A stretch of DNA of 64,000 nucleotides from Commensalibacter intestini A911 (GTDB lineage Bacteria > Pseudomonadota > Alphaproteobacteria > Acetobacterales > Acetobacteraceae): the NCBI RefSeq assembly GCF_000231445.1, contig NZ_AGFR01000003.1, positions 62,001 through 126,000 on the forward strand, in the 5' to 3' direction. Positions 17,726 to 27,444 of the stretch are shown here, in pieces. The notes beneath the pieces are model-generated. The model was not told the origin of the DNA. It saw only the letters and a program-made list of their open reading frames with translations, and searched no databases. The position numbers and the translations under genes are program-made. How positions within the stretch are numbered: position 1 is the first letter of the stretch; the number at the start of each line of letters is the position of its first letter.

Positions 17726-18565
17726 ATGACCACACAAGATCATACAAGTTTAACGCCACTTTCTTTGAATGATCAAGAAATCGATCAATTGACCACTGCG
17801 TTGGACAAGTTAGAATCTGGTCGAGGGGTTTTATTACGTCTTGCTGATGTGATGGGTGGTGCGGTTGGACATGCGGTTAAGCTAGGGGGGCGCACCCTTG
17901 GTTTTTCTGCTAATTTTCAAGAAAAAATACAAAATTTAGCCAATAATACCGTGCAACATGCGTTTGACATTGCGATCCTTGGTATGGATCATACAGCAGA
18001 TCCTCTTAAAGAAGATAAAAAATATAAAAAAATAAGAAATTCTGCTGTGCAAGCGATGGTTGTTGCCTCTGGTGCTGTGGGTGGCTTTACAGGGTTTGCA
18101 GGCATGTTCCCTGATATCAGTTTTACGACATTGGCACTAATGCGTGAAATTGCTTCGATTGCGCAAGAGGAAGGTGAAGATCTTTCGAATGAAGAAACAA
18201 AGCGTGCATGTTTAGAGGTGTTTGCGCTGCGTTCTTTTGGAAATACAGGACGCTCTACAGAAGAAAATGAGTTAGGTTTTTTCTCTGCTCGTTTAATGCT
18301 GCGCGGTCGTCCAATGGTTTTATTAATGGCGGATATTTCTTATCAATATGGACTAAGTTTATCTCACAAATTAAGCTTACAAATGATGCCAGTCGTGAGT
18401 GCTTTATGTGGCGCTTCTTTGAATGCGGCATTTTTATCGCATTATCGTGCGTTGGCAAGGGTGCATTTTGTTGCTCGTCGTTTAGAAAGAGAGCATGGGC
18501 CTTTGGCAAGGGAAACGATTGAATATATTCGTAAGCAACGTTTCGAAGAATACGCAGCTTCCTAG
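17726..18565 (+). CDS. EcsC family protein
   Basis: A 279-aa protein of the EcsC family. Named after a gene in the Bacillus ecs ABC transporter operon, the family has no defined biochemical function. The core is a hydrophobic, glycine-rich stretch (VVASGAVGGFTGFAGMFPDISFTTLALMREIASIAQ), followed by acidic EEGEDLSNEETKRACLEVFALRSFG, both characteristic. No ABC transporter genes are adjacent. AGAAGG precedes the ATG. Only 3 bp separate it from aat, so the two are probably co-transcribed. Confidence 0.83.
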   Translation: MTTQDHTSLTPLSLNDQEIDQLTTALDKLESGRGVLLRLADVMGGAVGHAVKLGGRTLGFSANFQEKIQNLANNTVQHAFDIAILGMDHTADPLKEDKKYKKIRNSAVQAMVVASGAVGGFTGFAGMFPDISFTTLALMREIASIAQEEGEDLSNEETKRACLEVFALRSFGNTGRSTEENELGFFSARLMLRGRPMVLLMADISYQYGLSLSHKLSLQMMPVVSALCGASLNAAFLSHYRALARVHFVARRLEREHGPLARETIEYIRKQRFEEYAAS

Positions 18566-18568
18566 GAT

Positions 18569-19237
18569 ATGTCAGATCATCAAGAAGAAATTACTGCGGA
18601 GATTTTATTAGAAGCTTATAGGCAAGGTGTTTTTCCTATGGCGGATGATAAAGAGGATCCAAGGTTATATTGGTATCGTCCAGAAGAAAGAGGTATTCTT
18701 CCTTTGGACGATTTTCATTTATCTAGACGGCTAGCTAGAACGGTTTTAGCCGATCAGTACGATGTTAAAGTCGATACCGATTTTTTGGCAGTGATTGATG
18801 CTTGTGCGCATCCTACCCCTCAAAGAGAGCAAACATGGATTAATCAACCGATACGCACGTTGTTTTTTGAGCTTTTCCAATTAGGACATGCACATACAGT
18901 TGAAGTATGGGACCAAGATCAGTTGGTTGGTGGTTTATATGGGTTGGCAATTGGTCAGGCTTTTTTTGGGGAAAGTATGTTTTCGATAAAAACGGATACT
19001 TCAAAAATAGCTCTGGTTCATTTGGTTGCACGATTAAGGTTAGGACATTTTCAATTACTAGATACACAATTTATGACGTCTCATCTCGCCCAATTTGGTG
19101 GTATGGAAATTAATGAATTAGAGTATGAAAATCGTTTACATCAAGCAATTATAGAACCTGCACAATGGTTAGATAATAGTTGGAAAGCAGATATATTCCA
19201 AGAGATTAAAGCAATGCGTGCATCAAAAACATTTTAA
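18569..19237 (+). CDS. aat: Leucyl/phenylalanyl-tRNA-protein transferase
   Basis: Adds Leu or Phe from charged tRNA to proteins with N-terminal Arg or Lys, marking them for ClpAP through the N-end rule. It has 222 aa. Family motifs are LLEAYRQGVFPMADD, LYWYRPEERGILPLDDFHLSRRL, the central HTVEVWDQDQLVGGLYGLAIGQAFFGESMF (19-residue core around GGLYG) and the C-terminal LLDTQFMTSHLAQFGG. It directly follows the EcsC gene. Confidence 0.95.
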   Translation: MSDHQEEITAEILLEAYRQGVFPMADDKEDPRLYWYRPEERGILPLDDFHLSRRLARTVLADQYDVKVDTDFLAVIDACAHPTPQREQTWINQPIRTLFFELFQLGHAHTVEVWDQDQLVGGLYGLAIGQAFFGESMFSIKTDTSKIALVHLVARLRLGHFQLLDTQFMTSHLAQFGGMEINELEYENRLHQAIIEPAQWLDNSWKADIFQEIKAMRASKTF

Positions 19238-19287
19238 GCATATATTGCAACGTTGAATATTTTAAATAAATGAAGGTTAAGGAAAGA

Positions 19288-20514
19288 ATGTCGTCTTTTT
19301 TTAAAAAGAATTATCAATTGCCTTTATGTAAAGGGGCGATACTGGGGCTTGGTTCTGTTGCAATGGTATCAGGGGCATGGGCTCAGGATACCAATTCTGA
19401 AAAACCTTTATTTATGCCTAAACGGGATGTGACGGTATTATATGCGATTAAACCAGAGAATTCTTCTTTACTGCAAAGTAGAAAGATTATTTTTTCTGGT
19501 GATGGAAATACATTGCGTGTTGATGGACCTGATAATATGGGCATGGTCATTGTTGATTCTGCAAAAAAGACAGCAACAGTGATTTCTCATAAAAGTAGAA
19601 TATATACTGTTGTTCCTAGTAAATCTGATCAGTCTGGTTTGTTTTTAGATCAAAATATGACCTTTAAAAAGAAAGGTACAGAGCGGATTGCTGGTATCAT
19701 TTGTCGTGATTGGAAAGTGAAAGGGCCTCAAGGCTCTGCGGATGTTTGTATAACCGATGACGGTGTTTTATTAAAACAAGAGGGGGCTGATGCTGATGGT
19801 GTCGAAGGGCAAACAGTTGCTTTGTCTGTAGATTACAGTAAATTATCTCCTTCAACGTTTCAAGTTCCTGTAGGGTATCAGCAAGTTAAATTGCCTCAAA
19901 ACAAAGGGGATAAGCCTTCTTTGGTAACACCTGACAGTAATGCCCAACCGTTAATACCAATGAAAGCACAACCTGCTGATGCTTCAAAGGGATTGAAGGT
20001 CGATACGGATGAAAATCCTTATATTACTCCGCAAAAAGATGTGGATGTTGTTTATGCAATTGCAGGGGCGATGCCAGGATTACCACCATTCCATCAAAGA
20101 ATGCGTTGGTCTGTCGGGGAATGGAAGCAACGAATTGATTCTCAAGGGGTCGATACGTATATGATTACGGATTATCATCAAAAACAATTGGTTGTATTAA
20201 ACCCTGAACTCAAGAAAAAAACGACGATGCCAGCACCAGGGGATGCAATTTTGGCACCAGGTCAAAAGCCTTCTGGAGACTATTTGAAAGTTGGAGAAGC
20301 AACGGTAGCAGGGCAACATTGTAATGAGTGGGAAATGGTCGATAGTGAAGGAAATACGAACGATATTTGCTATACGGATGATGGGGTAATGTTACGTGTT
20401 GTGCGTAACAATATTCCTTTGGTGGTAGCATTAAAAGTTGTTTATGCCCCACAAGATCCAAAACTATTTCAGGTGCCCTCTAATTTAACAGAATTGGCAC
20501 CTGCACATCCATAA
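19288..20514 (+). CDS. Exported protein with two tandem copies of a DUF4412-like domain
   Basis: Encodes 408 aa from ATG at 19288, chosen because AAGGAAAGA lies directly upstream; an ATG at 19270 would add six residues. A signal peptide (charged start, hydrophobic GAILGLGSVAMVSGAWA) leads a periplasmic protein. Two related halves follow. The first begins near KRDVTVLYAI and the second near QKDVDVVYAI; each ends with the pattern AGxxCxxW, a short spacer, then a second Cys and TDDG (CRDW/VCITDDG and CNEW/ICYTDDG), and a segment ending in FQVP. The two Cys per half could form a disulfide. This resembles DUF4412-type proteins; function unknown. It converges on bcp. Confidence 0.72.
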   Translation: MSSFFKKNYQLPLCKGAILGLGSVAMVSGAWAQDTNSEKPLFMPKRDVTVLYAIKPENSSLLQSRKIIFSGDGNTLRVDGPDNMGMVIVDSAKKTATVISHKSRIYTVVPSKSDQSGLFLDQNMTFKKKGTERIAGIICRDWKVKGPQGSADVCITDDGVLLKQEGADADGVEGQTVALSVDYSKLSPSTFQVPVGYQQVKLPQNKGDKPSLVTPDSNAQPLIPMKAQPADASKGLKVDTDENPYITPQKDVDVVYAIAGAMPGLPPFHQRMRWSVGEWKQRIDSQGVDTYMITDYHQKQLVVLNPELKKKTTMPAPGDAILAPGQKPSGDYLKVGEATVAGQHCNEWEMVDSEGNTNDICYTDDGVMLRVVRNNIPLVVALKVVYAPQDPKLFQVPSNLTELAPAHP

Positions 20515-20527
20515 TATAGACTAGAGT

Positions 20528-21004
20528 TTACTGGCCGAGCTCTTCGATTGCTTTAAGAACAGCATCAACATGGCCAGTAACTTTTACTTTTGGCCAGATT
20601 TTAACGATGGTGCCCTCTTTATCGACTAAAAAAGTAGCGCGCTCAATGCCCATATATTTACGGCCATACATTGATTTTTCTACCCATACGCCATAGGCCT
20701 CTGTCACATGGCCTTCTTCATCAGAAGCAAGAGGGAAAGTCAGATTATATTTATCAGCAAATGCTTTTAATTTTTTGACTGGATCTCTTGAAACACCAAT
20801 GACTGGAATATTAATTTTTTTAAGCGTAGAGAGGTTTTCTTCAAAAGCACAAGCTTCTTTAGTGCAACCAGAAGTGTCTGCTTTAGGGTAAAAGTAAAGA
20901 ATAAATTTCTTTCCTTTTAACTCAGCTAAAGAAATTGTTTTATCCAACTGTGTTTGCATTTCAAAGTTTGGTGCTTTTGCACCTTCGGTTAATTGTGTCA
21001 TCAT
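20528..21004 (-). CDS. bcp: Thioredoxin-dependent peroxiredoxin Bcp
   Basis: Atypical peroxiredoxin that reduces hydrogen and organic peroxides. It has 158 aa. The active-site block FYPKADTSGCTKEACAFEE holds the peroxidatic Cys and, five residues later, the resolving Cys of the BCP type. PVIGVSRDPVKKLKAFADKY and FLVDKEG are conserved fold elements. The start is the first of two adjacent Met codons, with AGG a few bases upstream. It lies between converging exported-protein and upstream glnE genes; the distance to glnE is 48 bp on the same strand. Confidence 0.94.
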   Translation of the reverse strand: MMTQLTEGAKAPNFEMQTQLDKTISLAELKGKKFILYFYPKADTSGCTKEACAFEENLSTLKKINIPVIGVSRDPVKKLKAFADKYNLTFPLASDEEGHVTEAYGVWVEKSMYGRKYMGIERATFLVDKEGTIVKIWPKVKVTGHVDAVLKAIEELGQ

Positions 21005-21052
21005 ATACCTTATCTTATTTTAGAGAAAAAGAATTAAGTTTAGCATAGCATT

Positions 21053-24000
21053 TTATGGAAGTGAGCCAATATATTTTATGAAAATTGTTCTAACTTGCTC
21101 GCCTATTTTTTCTGCTTTCTTTTGAATTTGTTCGATGGCATGAACATCTTGTGTTGATGTTTTTAAGAGGTCTCTGGCCATGATTTCAATAATTGCAGGC
21201 GTCAGCTCCGTTGTAATATCTTTAGGAGGAAGTTTTCCAAAAAATATTCTTAAGAGACTTTGTAAATTCCGCCAGAAGAAATCAGCTTGAATTAATAGTT
21301 TCGCATCTTTTGGATCTAAAGCACCGTGTTTTGCTAGACGTCGGAAAGCAATTCGCGTGCATGGATGATAGACCTCGGGATCTTTTACGATAAGTTGTAA
21401 GGTCTGAGCAATAAATTCCACTTCCATTAGCCCGCCTGTGAGGTACTTAACATCCCAAGGGCTGCAAGGTGGTGCATCTCTTAATAAACGTTTTCTCATA
21501 TCCGTCGTGTCTTTGAGAATCGATTCATTGCTTAAGTCATGAGGGGCATGGGATAAAGCGTGTTGAATGCTTTCTTGAATACGTTTTTGTAATTTGACTG
21601 GGCCACCAATGACTCTTGCTCTGGTTAAAGCCATTCTTTCCCACGTCCAAGCTTCTTCTTTGTGATATCGGTTAAATGACGCTAAAGAAACAGCGACGGG
21701 ACCCTTGCTACCAGAAGGACGTAACCGCATATCTACTTCATATAAAGATCCAGCAGAGCCTGCACTGGTAATGGCTGAAATAAATGCTTGGGTTAATCGA
21801 ATATAGTAGTTATTTACAGAAATAGAACGCTGGGATGACGCTTGTTGCTTGTCATGAGGGTGGTTGCAAACGCTTTCATAAATTTCAGGAGGATGATCGA
21901 AAATTAGCATTAAGTCCAGATCAGATCCTGAGGTCATTTCCCAAGAACCAGCTTTACCTAAGACAACAATACAGATCCCACCTTCTGGGATAATTCCGTA
22001 CTTTCTTTGATGTTCTTTAGTAACTTGCTCTAGCAAAGATTTCATAATGCTATTGGCCATAGAAGTGCGTAAAATCTGTGCTTTATTTAAACTAAGCTGA
22101 TTGTCTAAATGAGCAACAGATAGTCGAAATTCTTCACTATGCACTAGGCTATGCAAAGCAGGCATGACATCCATATAATATTCAGCGTTTTTTAGATAAT
22201 CACGGATGGTTTTTTGTAAATTAAAACGATTTTTTACAAGATTTGTTTCTAATAAAGCATCAATTGCTGCGGGATTGCTGGCGATATGTTCAGCAATAAA
22301 ATGAGAGGTGCCAATAACGGCCGATAATCTTTTAATTAAGGCTGGGTTTCGTTCAAATAAGGATAAGAGCTGAATACCAGCGCGATGGCGTGCCAATAAG
22401 GTATCAAAACGCTGTAAAACAAGGAGTGAATTACGTTGGTTGGAGAAAGCATCCAATAATTTAGGTAAGACATTGGTTAGAATAGTGCGTGCTTTTGAGG
22501 TTCGTAATGCTCTGGGGCCACTATCATTCCAAGATTGTAAAATAGCAGCAGCTTCATCAGGAAAGCCTTTTTGATTGAGATAATCTTTAAGCTCTGAGGG
22601 AGACATATCTAGAATATATTGCTCATCATTTTCTGGGGTGGCAAATAGACCTTCAAATGTTTGTCTAACAAATTGCATTAAAGGGAATAAATCACGCGCA
22701 AATTTGTTTGGTGTTTCATATCCCATAAAAATAGAAAATTGTTCTAACTCTTCTAAACTATTGGGTAAAGAATGTGTTTGATAATCATTCTGCATTTGCA
22801 AGCGATGCTCTGTTTGACGCAGTAGTGTATAAGCTTCAATGAGCTTTTGTGTTTGAGAAGATGTTAGAAGTTCTTTTTCGGTAAGTTTTGTTAAGCCACC
22901 TACCGTTGTTGAATCTTGTAATTCTGGGAAACGTCCAGCCCAAACGAGTTGCATCGTTTGAGGACAAAATTCAATCTCCCTGATTCCTCCATGCCCCAGC
23001 TTAATATTTTGTCCAACCAGCCAATTTAAAGCCTCTTCATCTGGGATATTTGGAGGGAGTTTTGATAGATTTTGTTTTCCTGTTTTTTTATACTGATCAA
23101 TTCGCTTTTTCATCGCATGAATATCGTCAATAACGGTAAAATCAAGGTGTCTACGCCAAATAAAAGGACGAATAGCTTCTAAAAAAGCATATCCCGCAGG
23201 AATATCGCCTGCAATCGGTCTGGCTTTACTCATCGCGGTTCTTTCCCATGTTTGACCGAGGCTTTCATAGTAAGTAATAGCTGCAGGTAAAGAAACTGCT
23301 AAAGGAGAAGAGGATGGGTCGGGACGTAGTCGTAAATCAGTACGGAAGACATATCCATTTTCGTCGCGTTCTTCCATTAAAGAGACCAGTTGACGGGTTA
23401 GTCTTACAAAAATCGTATTTAAGTCGTCATTATCTGGATAAATATCAGGATCATATAAAATGATTAGGTCAATATCTGAAGAATAATTAAGTTCTTTGGC
23501 ACCAAGTTTTCCCATTCCAAGTACAACAAAACCGCAGTTTTTTTCTGGGTTTTCTGGGTGTTGTAAATTTAATTTATTGTTTTGATGCGCATGGAGTAAC
23601 AGATGATTAATGGCAAGAGTTAATGTCGTTTCTGCCAAATTGCTGAGGGTCAGGGTAATTTGTTGTAAAGACCAAACATTACCAATATCTGCCAAAGCAC
23701 AGCTTAAGGCGATTTTTTGTTTTGTAATGCGTAATATTTTTGCCGTTGCTTGGCGAGATTCTTGTATTGAGAATTGATGTAAGTTATCAAAGGTTACTTT
23801 ACATGCTTCATCAGGGCCATTTTTTAAGAGGAATTCAAAGAAATGGATATTGCGTAAAATCAAATCAGATAGGTAAGGGCTATTGCCGCCTATCGCATGA
23901 AGTAGTTGCACAATATTTTCTTGTTGCAAAAAAAATGGATCTTTTTCATGCTGTATCCATAGTTTAAGAAGATCTTCTTGAAATGAATCGGCAGATTTTT

Positions 24001-24064
24001 GATCTGCTGGTTTAGGCCAGTTTTGATTAAACCACGGAACGTGTATAGAATGGGGTGTAGACAT
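21053..24064 (-). CDS. glnE: Bifunctional glutamine synthetase adenylyltransferase/deadenylase
   Basis: Adjusts glutamine synthetase activity by adding or removing AMP in response to PII. The 1003 aa give the expected two-headed layout. The N-terminal nucleotidyltransferase domain has LGAKELNYSSDIDLIILYD, and the C-terminal one has GSWEMTSGSDLDLMLIFD; each is followed by a second conserved block (TDLRLRPDPSSSPLAVSL and VDMRLRPSGSKGPVAVSL). GHGGIREIEFCPQTMQLVWAG is the family region after the first domain. It is divergent from the large AsmA-like gene, with 50 bp between starts. It shows that nitrogen assimilation is under PII-type control. Confidence 0.96.
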   Translation of the reverse strand: MSTPHSIHVPWFNQNWPKPADQKSADSFQEDLLKLWIQHEKDPFFLQQENIVQLLHAIGGNSPYLSDLILRNIHFFEFLLKNGPDEACKVTFDNLHQFSIQESRQATAKILRITKQKIALSCALADIGNVWSLQQITLTLSNLAETTLTLAINHLLLHAHQNNKLNLQHPENPEKNCGFVVLGMGKLGAKELNYSSDIDLIILYDPDIYPDNDDLNTIFVRLTRQLVSLMEERDENGYVFRTDLRLRPDPSSSPLAVSLPAAITYYESLGQTWERTAMSKARPIAGDIPAGYAFLEAIRPFIWRRHLDFTVIDDIHAMKKRIDQYKKTGKQNLSKLPPNIPDEEALNWLVGQNIKLGHGGIREIEFCPQTMQLVWAGRFPELQDSTTVGGLTKLTEKELLTSSQTQKLIEAYTLLRQTEHRLQMQNDYQTHSLPNSLEELEQFSIFMGYETPNKFARDLFPLMQFVRQTFEGLFATPENDEQYILDMSPSELKDYLNQKGFPDEAAAILQSWNDSGPRALRTSKARTILTNVLPKLLDAFSNQRNSLLVLQRFDTLLARHRAGIQLLSLFERNPALIKRLSAVIGTSHFIAEHIASNPAAIDALLETNLVKNRFNLQKTIRDYLKNAEYYMDVMPALHSLVHSEEFRLSVAHLDNQLSLNKAQILRTSMANSIMKSLLEQVTKEHQRKYGIIPEGGICIVVLGKAGSWEMTSGSDLDLMLIFDHPPEIYESVCNHPHDKQQASSQRSISVNNYYIRLTQAFISAITSAGSAGSLYEVDMRLRPSGSKGPVAVSLASFNRYHKEEAWTWERMALTRARVIGGPVKLQKRIQESIQHALSHAPHDLSNESILKDTTDMRKRLLRDAPPCSPWDVKYLTGGLMEVEFIAQTLQLIVKDPEVYHPCTRIAFRRLAKHGALDPKDAKLLIQADFFWRNLQSLLRIFFGKLPPKDITTELTPAIIEIMARDLLKTSTQDVHAIEQIQKKAEKIGEQVRTIFIKYIGSLP

Positions 24065-24114
24065 GTAAATGTTCCCTGTTTTTTCTAAGTCATTGATGAG
24101 TAGTTATATAAAAT

Positions 24115-27100
24115 ATGCAACCCGATACAGACCAAGAGCCACAAATGACAATAAAGCAGAATAATATTATACGATGGATAAAGAAGTTTCTATTCATTAT
24201 TCTGGGAGTGTTTGGTTTTTTTAGTGCTATGATCGTGGGATTTGGTGTGTATCTTGCCTTTAATCCTGTGAATATAACGCCTCTTGTAAAGTCTTGGTTG
24301 CCCCTTCCTGTGATTAAAGGAGTGGAGAAACATCATCCAGCAGGCATGTTGAATTTTGAGAAACTTTTAATTGCTTGGCCTGTGCGACAACAAGGTTTTT
24401 CAGCACCTTTAGAAATAGAAATACAAAAAGCAGAGATTTTAGATCAACAAAAACAAGTGCAGGGGCATATTGAATATGCCAAATTAGAGTTGGCAATTTC
24501 CCCTTTATTTCATCATATTATAGAGCCACTATCTTTACGTTTAATTGGTGCAGAATTACATTTAAAAAGAACAGCCGATCAGCGTATTCAATTAGACTTG
24601 CCAGATCAAAAAACAAGTTCCTCTAAGTCACATTTTCATTTTAACTTTAAGCATTTTAATGAAGTAACTATTCGTGACAGTCATATTAAATTAACGGATG
24701 AAATTGATCATAAAGTTATTCAGTTAAAACAAATTGATATGAGTCTTTTGCCATTTTTTGTTCAGAATACATTGGCAGCAGTTGGACATGTGATGGCACA
24801 GCTTGATGTTGATGGTCGTCTTGTCAATATCAGTGCGCAAAGTGGTGCTGATGAGAATATTCAAATTGCTCGTCAGATGCTGGATAAAACAGGGGGGTTG
24901 AAATGGCATATACAAATTGATCAAGTTAATCCAGCAGATTTTTCAGGTTTAAGCCCATCTTTAAAAGTATTAGAACAATTTAATTTACCGATTTCGGTAA
25001 TGGCTGATATTGGGCTTAAAGTTAGGAAAAAACAAGCAACTATTGAACCTTATGAAACGCATTTAACAATCAAAATGGGTGAAGGAACCATTAATGTAAA
25101 AGGTCAAGAGTTATATCCTTCTTCAATTAATGCTCATATTAATGCTAATTTTTCAACAGACCTACAAAAGCCTGTTGAAGTTAAGATTGATCAGATGGCT
25201 TTACAATTGCGTTCTCCAATCGCATTGGATCAAGATCAAAGTGGTCCATTATTTAATTTTACAGGTTCTTTATTTTTATCCAGTTTAACGAATACAAAAG
25301 AAATTAAAGCTAATTTTGTGGCGAGTAGTCCAGCACTTGATTTTGCGACTATTAAAAATTATTGGCCGGCGACAATAGCCAAAGGTGCTCATGCTTGGGT
25401 CACGGAGAATATTACGTCAGGTCAAGTAACAGGCTTTAAAATTGAAGCAGGATTAGCCAGTCAAAATGGATGGGAGCATTTGGATTTAGTTCATTTAGGC
25501 GGTGGAATAGAACAGGCTGAACATGCTGAAATTCATTGGTTACGTCCAGTTCCTCCCTTGCAAGATATGAAAGCGTCAATGAAATTCGTTGATCCTAGTC
25601 GGATTTATATTCAGTTCCAAGGTGGTTATCAGGTTGTATATCCTCATAACAAACCTGCAGAGCAATCTCATAAGTTATCTGTTCCTAAGGGAGATATGTG
25701 GATTACAGGATTGAATGATCATGAAGAATCAGCAGTTATTACCACAGATATAAAAGGTCAATTGCAAGATATCATTGCACTGTTATATGAGCCACGATTA
25801 CGGCTACTGTCACGTCATCCTGTGCCTTTTAAACATCCTTCTGGTGATGTGTATACGACTTTAAAAGTAGCTCTTCCTTTAAAGAAAAAAGTAAAAATCG
25901 AACAGATCTCAATTAATGCACATAATGAAATACGTAATGCTTATTTAGATAATGTTGCGTTAGAAAGGCCGTTTAAAAATGCTTCTTTGACGGTAGATGT
26001 GGATACAGAACATTTACTTTTAACAGGAAAGGGAATTTTTTCTGTATTTCCAACGACGCTGAAATATACGCAACAATTTTCTCATAAGAATGATCAAAGT
26101 ATTGTAGAAACAGCAGATGCAAAGTTGGATATTACGCCAGATAATTTAAAACAGATGAAAGTCGATACCTCTGGTGACCTTCAAGGGCGTACATCATTAT
26201 CTGTTGGATATCGTAAATCACACGATGGGCAAGCAACGATAAAATTAAAATTTAATTTATTAAATGCAGGGGTTAATTTGCCAATATGGCAAAAAAATAT
26301 TGGACAACCAGCACAGTTGGTCGGTGAAGTTGCACTTAATCAAAATAAATTGGTAGCTATTCGTAATGTGTCTGCTCAAGGGCAGGATCTTTCAGTTCAC
26401 GCCAACATTGAAGTGATTAAAAATATACCTCAACAATTAAACATTACGTCTTTTCAAATTGGGCGTTCGGTTGGTTATGCGAGTTTAAATTTTCCAATGA
26501 CCAAAGATGCGATGGATAATCCTCAAAATGGAGATATCCGTTTATCTATTAATGCAAAAACATTAGATGCAGTTCCTTTTGTTAAGAAATATGCAGGTAA
26601 AGATAAGCAACAAGATAATGATAAAAAACTGCAAAAAAAGACAGAGCAATTTCAATTACCGATTGCTGCAACGGGACGTTACTCTGGGCCAAGAGGGCGT
26701 AAATGGATTGTGAATTTGCAAGCTCAAAAAATCTATTATCGTCAAAATGAATTTCTTGGAAATGTTACGGCTTATATGGAATATAATGGTGTACGTTTGA
26801 TGCGTTTATCTTATGGGATGCGTCAACCATTTTTGCTAACAGCGTCCTTATTTCCGAAAGATCATTTTCGATATTTTCATTTAGAAGCACAAAATTTTGG
26901 ACGTATTTTAGAAACAGTCGGTGTTTCAACGCAGCTTGAAGGTGGTCGAGTCGTTTTTAAAGGGAGGTTTGATGATTCTCAACCTTCAGCTCCTTTTTCT
27001 GGGCAAGTGGATATTCGAAATATTGTGCTGCAAAATGCTCCTTCAGCGATGCGGAAACTAAGTGATGCATCAATTTATGGTCTTTTCAAAACACGGAAAG

Positions 27101-27444
27101 ATAAGGAAATTGTTTTAGATGTTATCAAAGGTAATTTAACGCTTAATGAAGGTATTTTAAATATTACCGATGGTTTGGTGCATAATCCAGAATTAGGTGC
27201 GACTATACAAGGACAAATCAATTTAAATAAATCATTGTTAGATTTAAAAGGAACGATAGTTCCTGTATATGCAGTGAATAAATTATTAGGATATATTCCA
27301 GGAATAGGAAAATTATTTAGTCCAGAGAAGGGGGGTGGATTTGTTGCCATTCCATTTGTCCTAAATGGAGATTTTAAGAAACTGATTTTTGATATCTTTC
27401 CATCTAGAATCTTTACACCAGGTGCTTTAAGAGATTTGTTTTAG
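24115..27444 (+). CDS. YhdP/AsmA-like envelope protein (DUF3971 and AsmA C-terminal region)
   Basis: A 1109-aa protein with one N-terminal membrane anchor (FLFIILGVFGFFSAMIVGFGVYL) and a very long beta-rich periplasmic part. It fits the AsmA-like group with DUF3971, including E. coli YhdP, which with TamB and YdbH moves phospholipids to the outer membrane. C-terminal hallmarks are GGRVVFKGRFDDSQPSAPFSG, GLVHNPELGATIQGQINL and LLGYIPGIGKLFSPEKGGG followed by PFVLNG. The first Met is used; a second at residue 11 is possible, and neither has a strong ribosome site. It is divergent from glnE. Confidence 0.85.
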   Translation: MQPDTDQEPQMTIKQNNIIRWIKKFLFIILGVFGFFSAMIVGFGVYLAFNPVNITPLVKSWLPLPVIKGVEKHHPAGMLNFEKLLIAWPVRQQGFSAPLEIEIQKAEILDQQKQVQGHIEYAKLELAISPLFHHIIEPLSLRLIGAELHLKRTADQRIQLDLPDQKTSSSKSHFHFNFKHFNEVTIRDSHIKLTDEIDHKVIQLKQIDMSLLPFFVQNTLAAVGHVMAQLDVDGRLVNISAQSGADENIQIARQMLDKTGGLKWHIQIDQVNPADFSGLSPSLKVLEQFNLPISVMADIGLKVRKKQATIEPYETHLTIKMGEGTINVKGQELYPSSINAHINANFSTDLQKPVEVKIDQMALQLRSPIALDQDQSGPLFNFTGSLFLSSLTNTKEIKANFVASSPALDFATIKNYWPATIAKGAHAWVTENITSGQVTGFKIEAGLASQNGWEHLDLVHLGGGIEQAEHAEIHWLRPVPPLQDMKASMKFVDPSRIYIQFQGGYQVVYPHNKPAEQSHKLSVPKGDMWITGLNDHEESAVITTDIKGQLQDIIALLYEPRLRLLSRHPVPFKHPSGDVYTTLKVALPLKKKVKIEQISINAHNEIRNAYLDNVALERPFKNASLTVDVDTEHLLLTGKGIFSVFPTTLKYTQQFSHKNDQSIVETADAKLDITPDNLKQMKVDTSGDLQGRTSLSVGYRKSHDGQATIKLKFNLLNAGVNLPIWQKNIGQPAQLVGEVALNQNKLVAIRNVSAQGQDLSVHANIEVIKNIPQQLNITSFQIGRSVGYASLNFPMTKDAMDNPQNGDIRLSINAKTLDAVPFVKKYAGKDKQQDNDKKLQKKTEQFQLPIAATGRYSGPRGRKWIVNLQAQKIYYRQNEFLGNVTAYMEYNGVRLMRLSYGMRQPFLLTASLFPKDHFRYFHLEAQNFGRILETVGVSTQLEGGRVVFKGRFDDSQPSAPFSGQVDIRNIVLQNAPSAMRKLSDASIYGLFKTRKDKEIVLDVIKGNLTLNEGILNITDGLVHNPELGATIQGQINLNKSLLDLKGTIVPVYAVNKLLGYIPGIGKLFSPEKGGGFVAIPFVLNGDFKKLIFDIFPSRIFTPGALRDLF

